From contig CBDAPX010000001.1 of assembly GCA_965198725.1 (NCBI GenBank), positions 2,852,001 through 2,916,000 of the forward strand: 64,000 nucleotides of DNA. Direction: 5' to 3'. This document shows, piece after piece, positions 44,717-53,464 of this stretch. The translations under genes were made by a program, and so were the position numbers. This DNA is from CBDAPX01 sp965198725 (GTDB lineage Bacteria; Pseudomonadota; Alphaproteobacteria; Rhodobacterales; Rhodobacteraceae). Below the pieces are notes generated by a model, which was not told the DNA's origin, did no database searches, and worked only from the letters and a program-made list of their open reading frames with translations. Every line of letters starts with the position of its first letter. Within the stretch, counting starts at the first letter, position 1.

Positions 44717-45715
44717 TCAAGTGATGCGCGCGCCGCCGGCGTCAAAGAACAGCGGGTTTGCAGCAGATATTTGAATGGTGTCGCCCGTCGCGACGGGCTG
44801 TTGCGGGTTCGCTAGGGTGATCACGTCGTGATCCGCCACTTTGAGGTGCAGCCGCGTGTGATCGCCCAGATCTTCAACACGGGTAATCTGTGCATCGCGG
44901 CCTGATCCTGTGACGATGTTTTCCGGGCGCAGTCCCGTTTGTGACGCCCCTGACGGTGCCGCCTCACCCAACAGACCCGTTGGCAACAGGTTGATCCTTG
45001 GCAAGCCAAGCCGGGCGGCGACATAGGTGGAACAGGGGTTCTCATAAATCTCACACGGCGTGCCGAATTGCACCAGCTTTCCTTCGTCCAGAACGCCGAT
45101 ATGGGTCGACATGGTCATGGCTTCGATCTGATCGTGGGTAACATACAGGAACGTTGCTTTGAGCTCGGCATGGATGCGTTTCAATTCAACCCGCAGATCG
45201 GCCCGCAACTTGGCATCGAGTGAGCTGAGCGGTTCATCCATCAGATAGATCGCCGGACGCCGGACCAACGCGCGCCCAATGGAAACCCGTTGCATTTCGC
45301 CGCCCGACAGCTCTGTCGCGCGATTGTCCAGCTTGTGATCGATGTGCAGAACGCGGGCTACATCCTGTACCTTTTGCGTGATCTCAGGCTCTGGCGTCTT
45401 CAGGACCGGCGAGCGCAATGGGAACGCAAGGTTATCGCGGACCGAAAGATGCGGATAAAGCGAGTATTGCTGGAACACCATTGCCGCGTCGCGTTGTGCG
45501 GGCGTTTCATTGTTCACGATCCGACCACCGATTTCGATCTCGCCCGTAACGCATTTTTCCAGCCCCGCGATCAGCCGAAGCGTGGTGGTTTTGCCCGCAC
45601 CCGTCGGGCCCAGCAGAACCACGAAAGAGCCATCTTCAATCACCAGGTCCATACCGTCGATAGCGACGGTCTGACCAAAAGACTTGGACACGTTTTTCAG
45701 TCGGACCTCAGCCAT
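44717..45715 (-). CDS. CUT1 ABC transporter ATPase (second of the pair)
   Basis: A 332-residue ATPase with Walker A GPTGAGKTT at 36-44, signature LSGGEMQRVSIGRAL, Walker B AIYLMDEPLSSLD and a C-terminal TOBE region. It lies 13 bp behind another ATPase gene. Paired, different ATPases are known in glycerol- and polyol-type importers of alphaproteobacteria, where both are needed. The LSGGE instead of LSGGQ signature differs from its neighbour. Confidence 0.88.
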   Translation of the reverse strand: MAEVRLKNVSKSFGQTVAIDGMDLVIEDGSFVVLLGPTGAGKTTTLRLIAGLEKCVTGEIEIGGRIVNNETPAQRDAAMVFQQYSLYPHLSVRDNLAFPLRSPVLKTPEPEITQKVQDVARVLHIDHKLDNRATELSGGEMQRVSIGRALVRRPAIYLMDEPLSSLDAKLRADLRVELKRIHAELKATFLYVTHDQIEAMTMSTHIGVLDEGKLVQFGTPCEIYENPCSTYVAARLGLPRINLLPTGLLGEAAPSGASQTGLRPENIVTGSGRDAQITRVEDLGDHTRLHLKVADHDVITLANPQQPVATGDTIQISAANPLFFDAGGARIT

Positions 45716-45728
45716 GCGCCAACACCCC

Positions 45729-46805
45729 CTAGTTCAAATCCGACAGCAAGGCGCGGCCTGAATTGCGGTCAAACAAGGTGACCGTTGCATTGTTAAAACT
45801 CAGCCCAACGGTCTCCCCAACCTTGGCAGGTTGTTCGGACCCGATGCGCGCCTTCAGCTCTCCGTTTGGGGTGGCCAGCGTCACGATCTGGGTCGTGCCC
45901 AGGTATTCAGTTGCCAGAACCTCGGCGCGATAGGCGCTGTCATCGGTGAAGAGCACGTTTTCGGGACGAATGCCAAAGACCAGATCGCCCTCTGCCCCCG
46001 TTCGCAGCGTTGGTACGGCAATCGATTGACCGTCGAGCGATACCGCCGATGTGCCCTGCCCCAATTTCCCTTTGAAATCCAGAAAGTTCATCGACGGCGA
46101 TCCGATGAAATCGGCCACAAACATGGTTGCCGGCTTGTCATAGATTTCCTGTGGCGTGCCGAACTGTTCGACCACGGCATTGTTCATGACCACGATCTTG
46201 TCGCCCATTTGCATGGCTTCCAGCTGATCATGGGTGACATAAACAGTGGTTGCGCCCATCCGGTCATGCAGCGCGCGCAGCTCTTCGGCCATATGCTCGC
46301 GAAACTCGGCGTCAAGCGCGCCCAACGGTTCATCCATCATAAACGCCTTGGGCTCGCGCACAATTGCGCGGCCCAAGGCTACACGCTGGCGGTCTCCCCC
46401 AGACAGACCGCCAACAGGTTTCTTCAAAATGTCCCGGATCCTCAGAATGCCCGCGACCTCATCCACTTTGGCGCGCACCTGCGCGCGCGGCATGCCTTGC
46501 GACTTCAGCGGATAGGCCAGGTTGTTATAGACGTTCATATGCGGGTAAAGCGCGAACATCTGGAATACAAAGGCGATGTCGCGTTCGGACGGAGGCCTTT
46601 GGCTAATCTCTTCGCCATCCAGCAGGATCTCTCCACTGGTGGGCAGTTCCAGCCCCGCAATCATACGCAACGTGGTTGTTTTCCCGCAGCCCGAGGGGCC
46701 AAGGAGCATAAAGAATTCGCCGTCCTCGATGGTAAAGGAGCTTTCCTGTACCGCGACGAAATCGCCGAACTCTTTTCTCACACTGTTAATAACGATCTCT
46801 GCCAT
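45729..46805 (-). CDS. CUT1 ABC transporter ATPase (first of the pair)
   Basis: A 358-residue ATPase. Walker A GPSGCGKTT at 36-44, signature LSGGDRQRVALGRAI, Walker B AFMMDEPLGALD, switch YVTHDQ, and a TOBE domain (GTGTSAV region onward). The start at 46805 leaves 2 bp after the small membrane protein stop; the frame upstream to 46952 is the shadow of that gene. Likely forms a heterodimer with the ATPase encoded next. Confidence 0.88.
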   Translation of the reverse strand: MAEIVINSVRKEFGDFVAVQESSFTIEDGEFFMLLGPSGCGKTTTLRMIAGLELPTSGEILLDGEEISQRPPSERDIAFVFQMFALYPHMNVYNNLAYPLKSQGMPRAQVRAKVDEVAGILRIRDILKKPVGGLSGGDRQRVALGRAIVREPKAFMMDEPLGALDAEFREHMAEELRALHDRMGATTVYVTHDQLEAMQMGDKIVVMNNAVVEQFGTPQEIYDKPATMFVADFIGSPSMNFLDFKGKLGQGTSAVSLDGQSIAVPTLRTGAEGDLVFGIRPENVLFTDDSAYRAEVLATEYLGTTQIVTLATPNGELKARIGSEQPAKVGETVGLSFNNATVTLFDRNSGRALLSDLN

Positions 46806-46807
46806 GG

Positions 46808-46996
46808 TTATTCCGGAAAATGGCTGACAACGATGAACATCACAGTGCCAACAAGGGTTGTTATGAACGAATAGGTGAAGGCCCACATCACGAGCGGCTG
46901 CATCAACATGACCACGCCAATCGCAATGATAATCGTGGCCAGCATTTCCCACGGCCCGCGGCGAAAGCGGAGCAATCCCCGAAAGAAACTGGTCAT
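46808..46996 (-). CDS. Small two-segment membrane protein within the ABC operon
   Basis: A 62-residue protein with a basic N-terminus (RGLLRFRRGPWE) and two hydrophobic stretches (about 17-37 and 40-58). It overlaps the permease by 4 bp and precedes the ATPase by 2 bp, so it is certainly translated with the transporter. I do not recognise a named family. Glycerol-type importers carry a small membrane protein in a similar place, which suggests an accessory subunit, but that is an inference from position. Confidence 0.7.
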   Translation of the reverse strand: MTSFFRGLLRFRRGPWEMLATIIIAIGVVMLMQPLVMWAFTYSFITTLVGTVMFIVVSHFPE

Positions 46997-47931
46997 TTGC
47001 GTACAGCTCCGAATGTGATGCCGCGGAGCAGATGCTTGCGCAGCAGGATGGTGAAGATCATGACCGGCACCAGGAAGATGGTCGCGCCAGCTGCAACCGC
47101 GGGCCAGTCAAGCCCACCGATGCCGATGATGGTCGGAATAAAGGGCGGCGCAGTCTGCGCAGTTGCAGAGGTCAAGAGCACCGCGAAGGCATATTCATTC
47201 CATGCAAAGATCAGACAGAAGATGGCTGTTGACGCGATCCCGGTTGCAGCCTGTGGCAGGACAACTTTGTAAAAGGCCTGAAAGCGGGTGTAGCCGTCGA
47301 TCAGCGCCGCTTCTTCGTATTCACGCGGGATTTCGTCGATGAACCCTTTCAAGAGCCAAACTGCCAGCGAGATATTCACCGCCGTGTAAAGCAGGATCAT
47401 GCCCAGATGCGTATCGCTCAACCCAAGATTCCGATACATCAGGAAGATCGGGATCGCGACCGCGATGGGCGGCATCATTCGGGTTGAGAGGATGAAAAAC
47501 AGAAGGTCATCGGCCAACGGTATCTTGAACCGACTGAAGGCATAGGCCGCCAATGTCCCCAGAAAGATGGACAAGAAGGTCGAGCCAAAGCCGATTATGA
47601 TCGAGTTCAGGAAACGCTCCCCAAATTTCGACGGCCCGACGATGACCATATCATACTGGCGCACAATCTCATCCGCCCAGTTCTGCGGGGGGTTTGCGGC
47701 CAGATACTCTTCGGTCTGACGGGTCCGGGTCGTAAAGAGGTTCACATACCCTTCCAGCGTGGGCTCAAACACCACTTTGGGCGGATAGCTGATCGCGTCG
47801 GCGGGGCTTTTGAACCCTGTCATCAGGATCCAGACCAACGGGATCATGGTCATCAGGGCATAAAGGATGACTAGAACCCCAGCGATCCATTTGGAGCGTT
47901 CAGACGGGGCGTTGATGGAATGCGCGCTCAT
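46993..47931 (-). CDS. CUT1 ABC transporter permease (MalG-like)
   Basis: A 312-residue permease with six predicted segments and the EAA motif EEAALIDGYTRFQAFYKVVLPQAATG. It has an extra periplasmic stretch after the first segment (about 45-95). It overlaps the other permease and the small membrane gene by 4 bp each. Confidence 0.9.
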   Translation of the reverse strand: MSAHSINAPSERSKWIAGVLVILYALMTMIPLVWILMTGFKSPADAISYPPKVVFEPTLEGYVNLFTTRTRQTEEYLAANPPQNWADEIVRQYDMVIVGPSKFGERFLNSIIIGFGSTFLSIFLGTLAAYAFSRFKIPLADDLLFFILSTRMMPPIAVAIPIFLMYRNLGLSDTHLGMILLYTAVNISLAVWLLKGFIDEIPREYEEAALIDGYTRFQAFYKVVLPQAATGIASTAIFCLIFAWNEYAFAVLLTSATAQTAPPFIPTIIGIGGLDWPAVAAGATIFLVPVMIFTILLRKHLLRGITFGAVRK

Positions 47932-48875
47932 CTCTCTTTTACCTTGTTAAGGGCTTTGACGTAGATCGACGCCAAACCAAACACCGTGACGAAAAGGATG
48001 ATCGCGTAGGCCGAAGCATAGCCGGTGCGCCACTTTTCAAACGCTTCTCTTTTTAGATTGATCGAGGTCAGCTCAGTGGTGGACCCCGGACCACCGCCGG
48101 TCAGCTGCACAACGAGATCGAACATCTTGAAGTTCTCGATGCCTCGGAACAGCACGGCCAACATGAGGAATGGCAACACCATCGGGATCGTGATCGTAAA
48201 GAACTGTCGCAGTTTCGAAGCCCGGTCCACCTCTGCCGCTTCATAAATGTAATCCGGGATGGACCGTAGGCCCGCCAGACAGATCAGCATGACGAAAGGC
48301 GTCCACATCCACGTGTCCACGATGACGATTGACCAGGGCGCCAGGTTCACCTGCCCCAGCATCTCGAAACTCGATGGTTCGCGTCCCGTGAAAAACGAGA
48401 TGATGTAGTTAAAGAGCCCGATCTGCGGCTGATAAAGGAACTTCCAAAAGTTACCCACCACCGCAGGTGACAGCATCATGGGCAACACGATCACCGTCGT
48501 CCAAAAGTTGGAGCCTTTGAAGTTGCGGTGGATCAACCATGCAAGGGCAAACCCGATCAGAACCTGCAAGACGATCGTCCAGAACAGGAAATGCGCCGTG
48601 GCCTGCATGTTCAGCCAGATATCGCTATCGGTCAGGATGCGCTCGTAATTCCGGAGCCCAATGAATTCCGGCTCTCGGTTGATGCGATTGGCTTTGTAGT
48701 TGGTAAAGCTCAGCTGGATCGTCCAGATCAGCGGAAAGATGTTGATCGCCAACAGCAGGAAAATGGTTGGCCCGACAAACAGCCAGGCAATCGCGCGGTC
48801 AGATAAACCTCTGACCTTGCGGGCCATTCCGGCCGGTGTTGCGCGCGCGGCGCGATCTATTGGGGTGTCAGCCAT
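47928..48875 (-). CDS. CUT1 ABC transporter permease (MalF-like)
   Basis: A 315-residue permease with six predicted segments; the EAA motif is EAAEVDRASKLRQFFTITIPMVLPF. The start at 48875 gives a normal-length cytosolic N-terminus; starts at 48884 and 48923 exist but have poorer spacing to the GGAG. It lies behind the binding-protein gene across two hairpins. Confidence 0.88.
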   Translation of the reverse strand: MADTPIDRAARATPAGMARKVRGLSDRAIAWLFVGPTIFLLLAINIFPLIWTIQLSFTNYKANRINREPEFIGLRNYERILTDSDIWLNMQATAHFLFWTIVLQVLIGFALAWLIHRNFKGSNFWTTVIVLPMMLSPAVVGNFWKFLYQPQIGLFNYIISFFTGREPSSFEMLGQVNLAPWSIVIVDTWMWTPFVMLICLAGLRSIPDYIYEAAEVDRASKLRQFFTITIPMVLPFLMLAVLFRGIENFKMFDLVVQLTGGGPGSTTELTSINLKREAFEKWRTGYASAYAIILFVTVFGLASIYVKALNKVKER

Positions 48876-48894
48876 TTGGCGCATCTCTCCTGTG

Positions 48895-48951
48895 GCTGGG
48901 CGAGAAGAACTCGCCCAGCTCAAGGTTTAATTGAAAAACGGGAAAACCCGT
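48895..48951 (-). terminator. Two hairpins after the binding-protein gene, the first with a T run
   Basis: On the minus strand the first hairpin met is ACGGG-TTTT-CCCGT (48951-48938), followed by TTTTT, a short intrinsic-terminator shape. The second is GCTGGGCGAG with its complement (48919-48895), a 10-bp stem with a 5-nt loop. They lie between the binding-protein stop (48962) and the permease start, and probably allow only part of transcription to continue. Confidence 0.7.
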
Positions 48952-48961
48952 CGGTTCGGAT

Positions 48962-50281
48962 TTACAGTTTGCCTTCGTCTTCGAAGACTTCGGTCCAATC
49001 CTCGATCAGTTTATCCAGCGCTTCTTGGGCTGTTCCCTGATCGGCCACGACATAGTCATGGATCCGCTTTTGCATGGCCAACAGCAGCTCGGCATAGGCC
49101 GGCTCCTGCCAAAAGTCCTGAACACCGTCCATCGCGGTCAGGAAGTCACCGGCGAAGGGCTGGCTGTCCGGGAAGCCCGGGTCATTCAGCACCGAGTTAT
49201 GGGCCGAGTACCCGCCAAGCTCCCACCACTTGGCCTGAACATCCGGATTGGAGAACCACTTGATGTACTCAAGTGCCGCATCCTGTTTGTCGGAATAGGC
49301 CACAACCGAAATACCCTGACCACCCAATGTCGAACCGGCTTGGTTCTGTGGTGGGTTCACGAAGAAGTCGATCTTGTCGCCGCCCGTATTCGGATCTGCA
49401 TAAAGACCCGGGAAGAACGCAAACCAGTTCATCGCCATCGAGACCTGACCGGATTTGAAGGCGTCGAGGCTCTCACCCATGTAAGAGTTGGTGTAGCCCG
49501 GAGGCGTCGCCGTTTTGTAGAACTCTTTGTAGAATTCCAGCGCCTCGACCGCTTCGGCCGAGTTCACGGCCCCTTCCATGTCATAGGATCCGGGGGTGTT
49601 TTCATATTTGAAACCCCAAGGATACAACGCCGAGGTCACACCCATCGTGATCCCTTCGGACCCACGCTCGGTGAAAATGGCAGCGCCGTACACGGTTTGA
49701 CCGTCGATCTCGCGCTCTTGGAAGAATTGCGCGGTTTCGAGCAGCTCTTTTTGCGTGGTTGGTTCGGCCAGATCACGTCCGGTCGCTTCTTTGAATGCCG
49801 CTTTGATATCGTCACGCTCGAACCAGTCCTTGCGATAGAACCAGCCGTTGGCATCCCCCATCGCCGGCAGCGCGTAGTAGTTCGGCGTGCCTTTTGGCCA
49901 TGTCGAATAGGCGTAAACCGTCGCAGGTGCGAAGTCTTCCATCGAAATGCCTTCGGCATCGAAGAAATCGTTCAGTTTCACGTAGTGGCCGTTTTCTGCG
50001 CCGCCGCCGATCCACTGGCTGTCGCCGATCAGAAGGTCGCAGAGTTTACCGCCCGAGTTCAGTTCGTTCAGCATGCGGTCAGCAAAGTTGGGCCACGGCA
50101 CGAACTCAAAATTCATCGAGTGCCCCGATTGCGCTTCAAATTCCTTGGACAGTTCAACCAGTGCGTTGGCCGGGTCCCAAGCAGCCCAGCACAGTGTCAA
50201 ATCCTCGGCAGCCGCTGCACTTGGCAAGCTGACAGATGTCAAAAGCGCAGCGGTCAACGCTGCGGGTGCAGTATATTTCAT
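48962..50281 (-). CDS. Periplasmic sugar/polyol-binding protein (CUT1)
   Basis: A 439-residue family 1 solute-binding protein. Signal peptide 1-25 (ending SAAAA). The segments LCDLLIGDSQWIGGGAENGHYVKLNDFF and GTPNYYALPAMGDANGWFYRKDWFE are like those of polyol/sugar receptors. GGGAGGAATTC precedes the ATG. First gene of the ten-gene operon, downstream of twin palindromes. Ligand unknown; the paired ATPases and the ketose kinase suggest a polyol or small sugar. Confidence 0.9.
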   Translation of the reverse strand: MKYTAPAALTAALLTSVSLPSAAAAEDLTLCWAAWDPANALVELSKEFEAQSGHSMNFEFVPWPNFADRMLNELNSGGKLCDLLIGDSQWIGGGAENGHYVKLNDFFDAEGISMEDFAPATVYAYSTWPKGTPNYYALPAMGDANGWFYRKDWFERDDIKAAFKEATGRDLAEPTTQKELLETAQFFQEREIDGQTVYGAAIFTERGSEGITMGVTSALYPWGFKYENTPGSYDMEGAVNSAEAVEALEFYKEFYKTATPPGYTNSYMGESLDAFKSGQVSMAMNWFAFFPGLYADPNTGGDKIDFFVNPPQNQAGSTLGGQGISVVAYSDKQDAALEYIKWFSNPDVQAKWWELGGYSAHNSVLNDPGFPDSQPFAGDFLTAMDGVQDFWQEPAYAELLLAMQKRIHDYVVADQGTAQEALDKLIEDWTEVFEDEGKL

Positions 50282-50334
50282 GAATTCCTCCCAGAATGAG
50301 CCGAGTTATGGAATCGGCTGTAGGTCAACGCTAT

Positions 50335-50381
50335 TTGAGGTGCGCACCTCAAGTCAACGCATTTCTGAGGTGCGCACCTCA
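50335..50381. promoter_or_regulatory. Twin palindromic operators overlapping the operon promoter
   Basis: TGAGGTGCGCACCTCA occurs twice as a perfect palindrome: 50336-50351 (extended to 18 bp, 50335-50352) and 50366-50381. Their centres are 30 bp apart, about three helical turns. On the minus strand a TTGACT (50357-50352) lies between them, and the first palindrome then occupies the spacer before a weak -10 (around AATAGC), so binding would block polymerase. LacI (41993-43075) is the likelier ligand; the divergent GntR protein is the alternative. The rest of the 302-bp divergent region (50282-50334, 50382-50583) shows no gene. Confidence 0.75.
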
Positions 50382-50583
50382 TTTAGTGCTGCGACTTTGA
50401 AACCAACGTTTATTGCTCAGACTGGGAAAATCGATTTTTTGATTTTGTTTGCCCATATATCGTGAAAGCCTATATTGTGGCCCTAAGGGAAAAGGTCCGG
50501 CAAAAGGTCCGCACAAGGCACGAAATAAGGTGTCGCTGCGATATGACAGGTTGGGCAATCAGTTTTGGAACCGGGGGTCGGCC

Positions 50584-51264
50584 ATGAATATCGCCACGTC
50601 GACAGTTGGCACATTAGAAGGCTCAGCAACTCAAAGGGCGTATGACGCGCTGCGAAAAATGATCGTCACGGGTCAACTGAAACCGGGCGAAAAGCTGAAG
50701 ATCGATAGCTTGCGCCAACGGCTTGATACCGGTGCCTCCCCTATCCGCGAGGCTTTGAGTCTGCTGACATCGGACAATCTTGTGGAACGGATCGACCAGC
50801 GTGGCTTTCGCACCGCAGAGGTCAGCGCCCAGAACTTTCAGGAAATCCTGAGCCTGCGCTGCACGCTCGAAGACCTCGCCCTGCGGCAGAGCGTCGCCAA
50901 TGCCACGGTCAAATGGGAAGAAGATGTCGTGCTGGCGCATCACCGGATGCAACGCGCAAAGTCCAGCGCGCCCAATACGTTCGAAGCCTTGCACAAAGAA
51001 TTTCACATGGCGCTTTTGGCGAATGCGCAGGCGCCCATTCTGCAGAAATTCTGCTCGCAGCTCTACGATCTCAACATCCGCTACCGGTACCTTGCCGGCA
51101 ACACGCTGAGCTATCGCAAACGCGACGTGATAGACGAGCATACGGGGATTTTGGATGCCGCGATTGCGCGGGACGCTGATACCGCAAGCACCCGTTTGTT
51201 AAGCCATTACCGGCTGACCGGTGAGTTTCTGTCGGACCTGCTGGAGACAGGAACCGTCGGGTGA
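50584..51264 (+). CDS. GntR-family (FadR/FCD) transcriptional regulator
   Basis: A 226-residue regulator. The winged HTH (RAYDALRKMIVTGQLKPGEKLKIDSLRQRLDTGASPIREAL) covers about 15-80 and an all-helical FCD domain about 90-220, with likely metal-binding residues in LHKEFHMALL, DEHTGILDAAI and LLSHYRLTGEF. ATG 50584 is chosen because the HTH begins soon after; the frame upstream to 50449 has no support. It is divergent from the ABC operon and convergent with the dioxygenase operon, so it could control either. Confidence 0.85.
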   Translation: MNIATSTVGTLEGSATQRAYDALRKMIVTGQLKPGEKLKIDSLRQRLDTGASPIREALSLLTSDNLVERIDQRGFRTAEVSAQNFQEILSLRCTLEDLALRQSVANATVKWEEDVVLAHHRMQRAKSSAPNTFEALHKEFHMALLANAQAPILQKFCSQLYDLNIRYRYLAGNTLSYRKRDVIDEHTGILDAAIARDADTASTRLLSHYRLTGEFLSDLLETGTVG

Positions 51265-51277
51265 CGGTTGCCGTCAC
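51261..51277. terminator. Bidirectional hairpin containing both stop codons
   Basis: GTGACGG (51261-51267), loop TTG, CCGTCAC (51271-51277). The TGA at 51262-51264 is the GntR stop, and the TCA at 51274-51276 is the stop of the leftward dioxygenase gene. Same design as the hairpin at 39768. Confidence 0.6.
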
Positions 51278-52146
51278 GCATCGGCAACCAAAATCAGGTC
51301 GAAATCGACTTTCAGCCAAGGCCCATCGACTTTGCCCGACAGGTCGTAAGCCTCTGACGGAAAGGTTCCAGCCGGCTGTTCTTCATAGGTCATGATCAGG
51401 TCCGAACGAACGCCAAACACCGCGTCTTCATCAAGATATGGGTCACCATCCGCGAAAATCTCACTGACCAGCGTGCGGTAGCCCTTTGCCTTGGCAATGA
51501 AATGCAGGTGCGACGGACGCCAAGCATGCCGCCCCGACGTCCGCAGGATGTCGCCAACCGGCCCGTCTGTTGGAACCTCGTAACTGACCGGTTTGACGGT
51601 GGTGAACCCATACCGGCCCTCACTATTGGTGTACTGGATGCCATGGAAGGAATAGGTGTCCTGCTCTTCATCCTGGCTGGAATACAGCCCGTTTGGCGCG
51701 GTTTGCCAAATGTCGAGTTCAACGCCTTCGATGGGATTGCCGGACGCGTCCCGGACAACGCCGGTACACAGCAACACATCACCGGGATAGTGGCGTTTCA
51801 TGTCAAAGCCGAACGGGATGGTCGGTGAGCCGGTGATGTGGAAAGGCCCAAGCACGGACGACGATGTCCCACCCGGCACGGTGTTGATCATATCCACCAG
51901 CGATGACAGGCCCATTACATCTGACAACAGAACAAATTCATGCCGCTCTTTAGTTGTGAATTCGGTCATGCGCTCAAAGAAATCGATGGCCGTGTTCCAT
52001 TCGGCATGGGTCAGATCGACATCCTTGGCAAACGCATGAAGATGCTTGGCAAGGCTGGTCATAACCTCTTTGAACCGCGGGTCGGCATCGGGGCTGAAAT
52101 AGCTTTCGTAAACCTCGGTCAGGTTGTCTTTGGTCACGTTCCGCAT
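51274..52146 (-). CDS. Intradiol ring-cleavage dioxygenase (hydroxyquinol 1,2-dioxygenase-like)
   Basis: A 290-residue non-heme Fe(III) dioxygenase. An N-terminal helical dimerisation domain (about 1-100) is followed by the beta-sandwich with the four iron ligands Tyr155 (PNGLYSSQ), Tyr179 (EGRYGF), His213 and His215 (RPSHLHF). The N-terminal domain is characteristic of catechol/hydroxyquinol rather than protocatechuate enzymes. Last gene of a leftward operon behind a DctPQM transporter; a GGAG site lies before the ATG. No maleylacetate reductase or muconate cycloisomerase is in the window. Confidence 0.85.
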   Translation of the reverse strand: MRNVTKDNLTEVYESYFSPDADPRFKEVMTSLAKHLHAFAKDVDLTHAEWNTAIDFFERMTEFTTKERHEFVLLSDVMGLSSLVDMINTVPGGTSSSVLGPFHITGSPTIPFGFDMKRHYPGDVLLCTGVVRDASGNPIEGVELDIWQTAPNGLYSSQDEEQDTYSFHGIQYTNSEGRYGFTTVKPVSYEVPTDGPVGDILRTSGRHAWRPSHLHFIAKAKGYRTLVSEIFADGDPYLDEDAVFGVRSDLIMTYEEQPAGTFPSEAYDLSGKVDGPWLKVDFDLILVADA

Positions 52147-52156
52147 GGGCGTTCTC

Positions 52157-53464
52157 CTAGTTCAAAATGGCGATGCTGAGCGCTGGGAACCGGATCAGAA
52201 GGATCAGCACAAGCAGCATAACAAAGGCAAAGGGCAACGCACCAAGGAACACATCTTTCAGCTTAATGCGATCATCGTCGAGCGTTGCTTTGATGACAAA
52301 ACAGCTGAGCCCCAGCGGCGGCGTCAAAAGGCCGATCTCAGCCGCGACGACGGCCACGATGCCAAACCACACAAGACTGAGCCCCATGCTGTCGATCAGC
52401 GGCAAAAACAGTGGCACCACGATCAGAATGATCGATGCCGTATCCAAGATTGTACCAAGAAACAGCATCAGCACCACCAAGATGAACATCACCCAGAAAA
52501 AGCTGAAATCATTCGCCGCTAGGATGGTTTGCAGCTCGTTGGGCAGGCCCGCCAACCCCAACATGCGCGCATACATAGAGGCCGCCGTGATCAGGAACAG
52601 AATGGCCGCCGTGATGTGACCGGTTTCCAAGACGGTTTCCCAGAAGCTGCGCAGGTTGATACGTCCTCTGGCCGCGGCAATGATGATGCCCAACAATGAT
52701 CCAGCGGCGCCTGCTTCGACCGGGGTTGTCCAGCCGGTATAGATGCCGCCCAGAACCACAACGATCAGCAGGATGATCGGGACCGTCTTTGTCAGGATTT
52801 CGCCCCACCCCATCAAGGCGCTGTCTTCGATCTTTTCGCCCCCGACGAACCCTGGGGTGAACCGCCCCATGAAGGCAATCGCACCGACATAGGCAACGGC
52901 AAGCAACAGGCCCGGCACAATGCCCGCCAAGAACATCTCGCCCACCGATTGCTCGGCGACGAAGGAATAGATGATCAACATCGCCGAAGGCGGGATGATC
53001 ATGCCCAAAACCGAGCTGCCGGCAACGACACCAACCGCAAACCGCGGATTGTATTTGTGCCGCAACATCTCTGGCACCGACATTGTTGAAAAGACCGAGG
53101 CCGAGGCGATGGACGAGCCTGTCACGGCGGCAAAGACCGCATTCGCCCCCACGGTCGCCATGCCGATGCCACCCGTCACTCTACGGCAGCCTTGGTTCAT
53201 GACCGAATAGATATCGGCACCCAACCCCGCCTTTGAGACGATCAAGCCCATGAAAGTGAAGAGTGGGATGGTGGCAAAGGTGTATTCCATCGCGCTGTCG
53301 CCAATGGCGATTTTCAAAAGCGCAAAGGAAAGTTCCATACTGTCGCGCATGATCCAGATGGCCACAAAGCTGACCAGCCCCAGCGCAATGGGGATATAGA
53401 CGCCCAGATAGATCAGCACGATGATCGCGACGATCGAAAAGAGCCCAATTTCTACGGGTGTCAT
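52157..53464 (-). CDS. TRAP transporter large permease (DctM)
   Basis: A 435-residue membrane protein with about twelve predicted segments and DctM-family motifs (GMATVGANAVFAAVTGSSIASASVFSTMSVPEMLRHKYNPRFAVGVVAGSSVLGMIIPPS, here spread over residues about 100-160). Overlaps dctQ by 4 bp. It carries out sodium-coupled uptake of the ligand bound by DctP. Confidence 0.92.
   Translation of the reverse strand: MTPVEIGLFSIVAIIVLIYLGVYIPIALGLVSFVAIWIMRDSMELSFALLKIAIGDSAMEYTFATIPLFTFMGLIVSKAGLGADIYSVMNQGCRRVTGGIGMATVGANAVFAAVTGSSIASASVFSTMSVPEMLRHKYNPRFAVGVVAGSSVLGMIIPPSAMLIIYSFVAEQSVGEMFLAGIVPGLLLAVAYVGAIAFMGRFTPGFVGGEKIEDSALMGWGEILTKTVPIILLIVVVLGGIYTGWTTPVEAGAAGSLLGIIIAAARGRINLRSFWETVLETGHITAAILFLITAASMYARMLGLAGLPNELQTILAANDFSFFWVMFILVVLMLFLGTILDTASIILIVVPLFLPLIDSMGLSLVWFGIVAVVAAEIGLLTPPLGLSCFVIKATLDDDRIKLKDVFLGALPFAFVMLLVLILLIRFPALSIAILN

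Noticed and set aside
50449..50583. Longer start for the GntR regulator
   Set aside because: The added residues have no match to the HTH domain and no ribosome-binding site; the conserved domain begins after ATG 50584.
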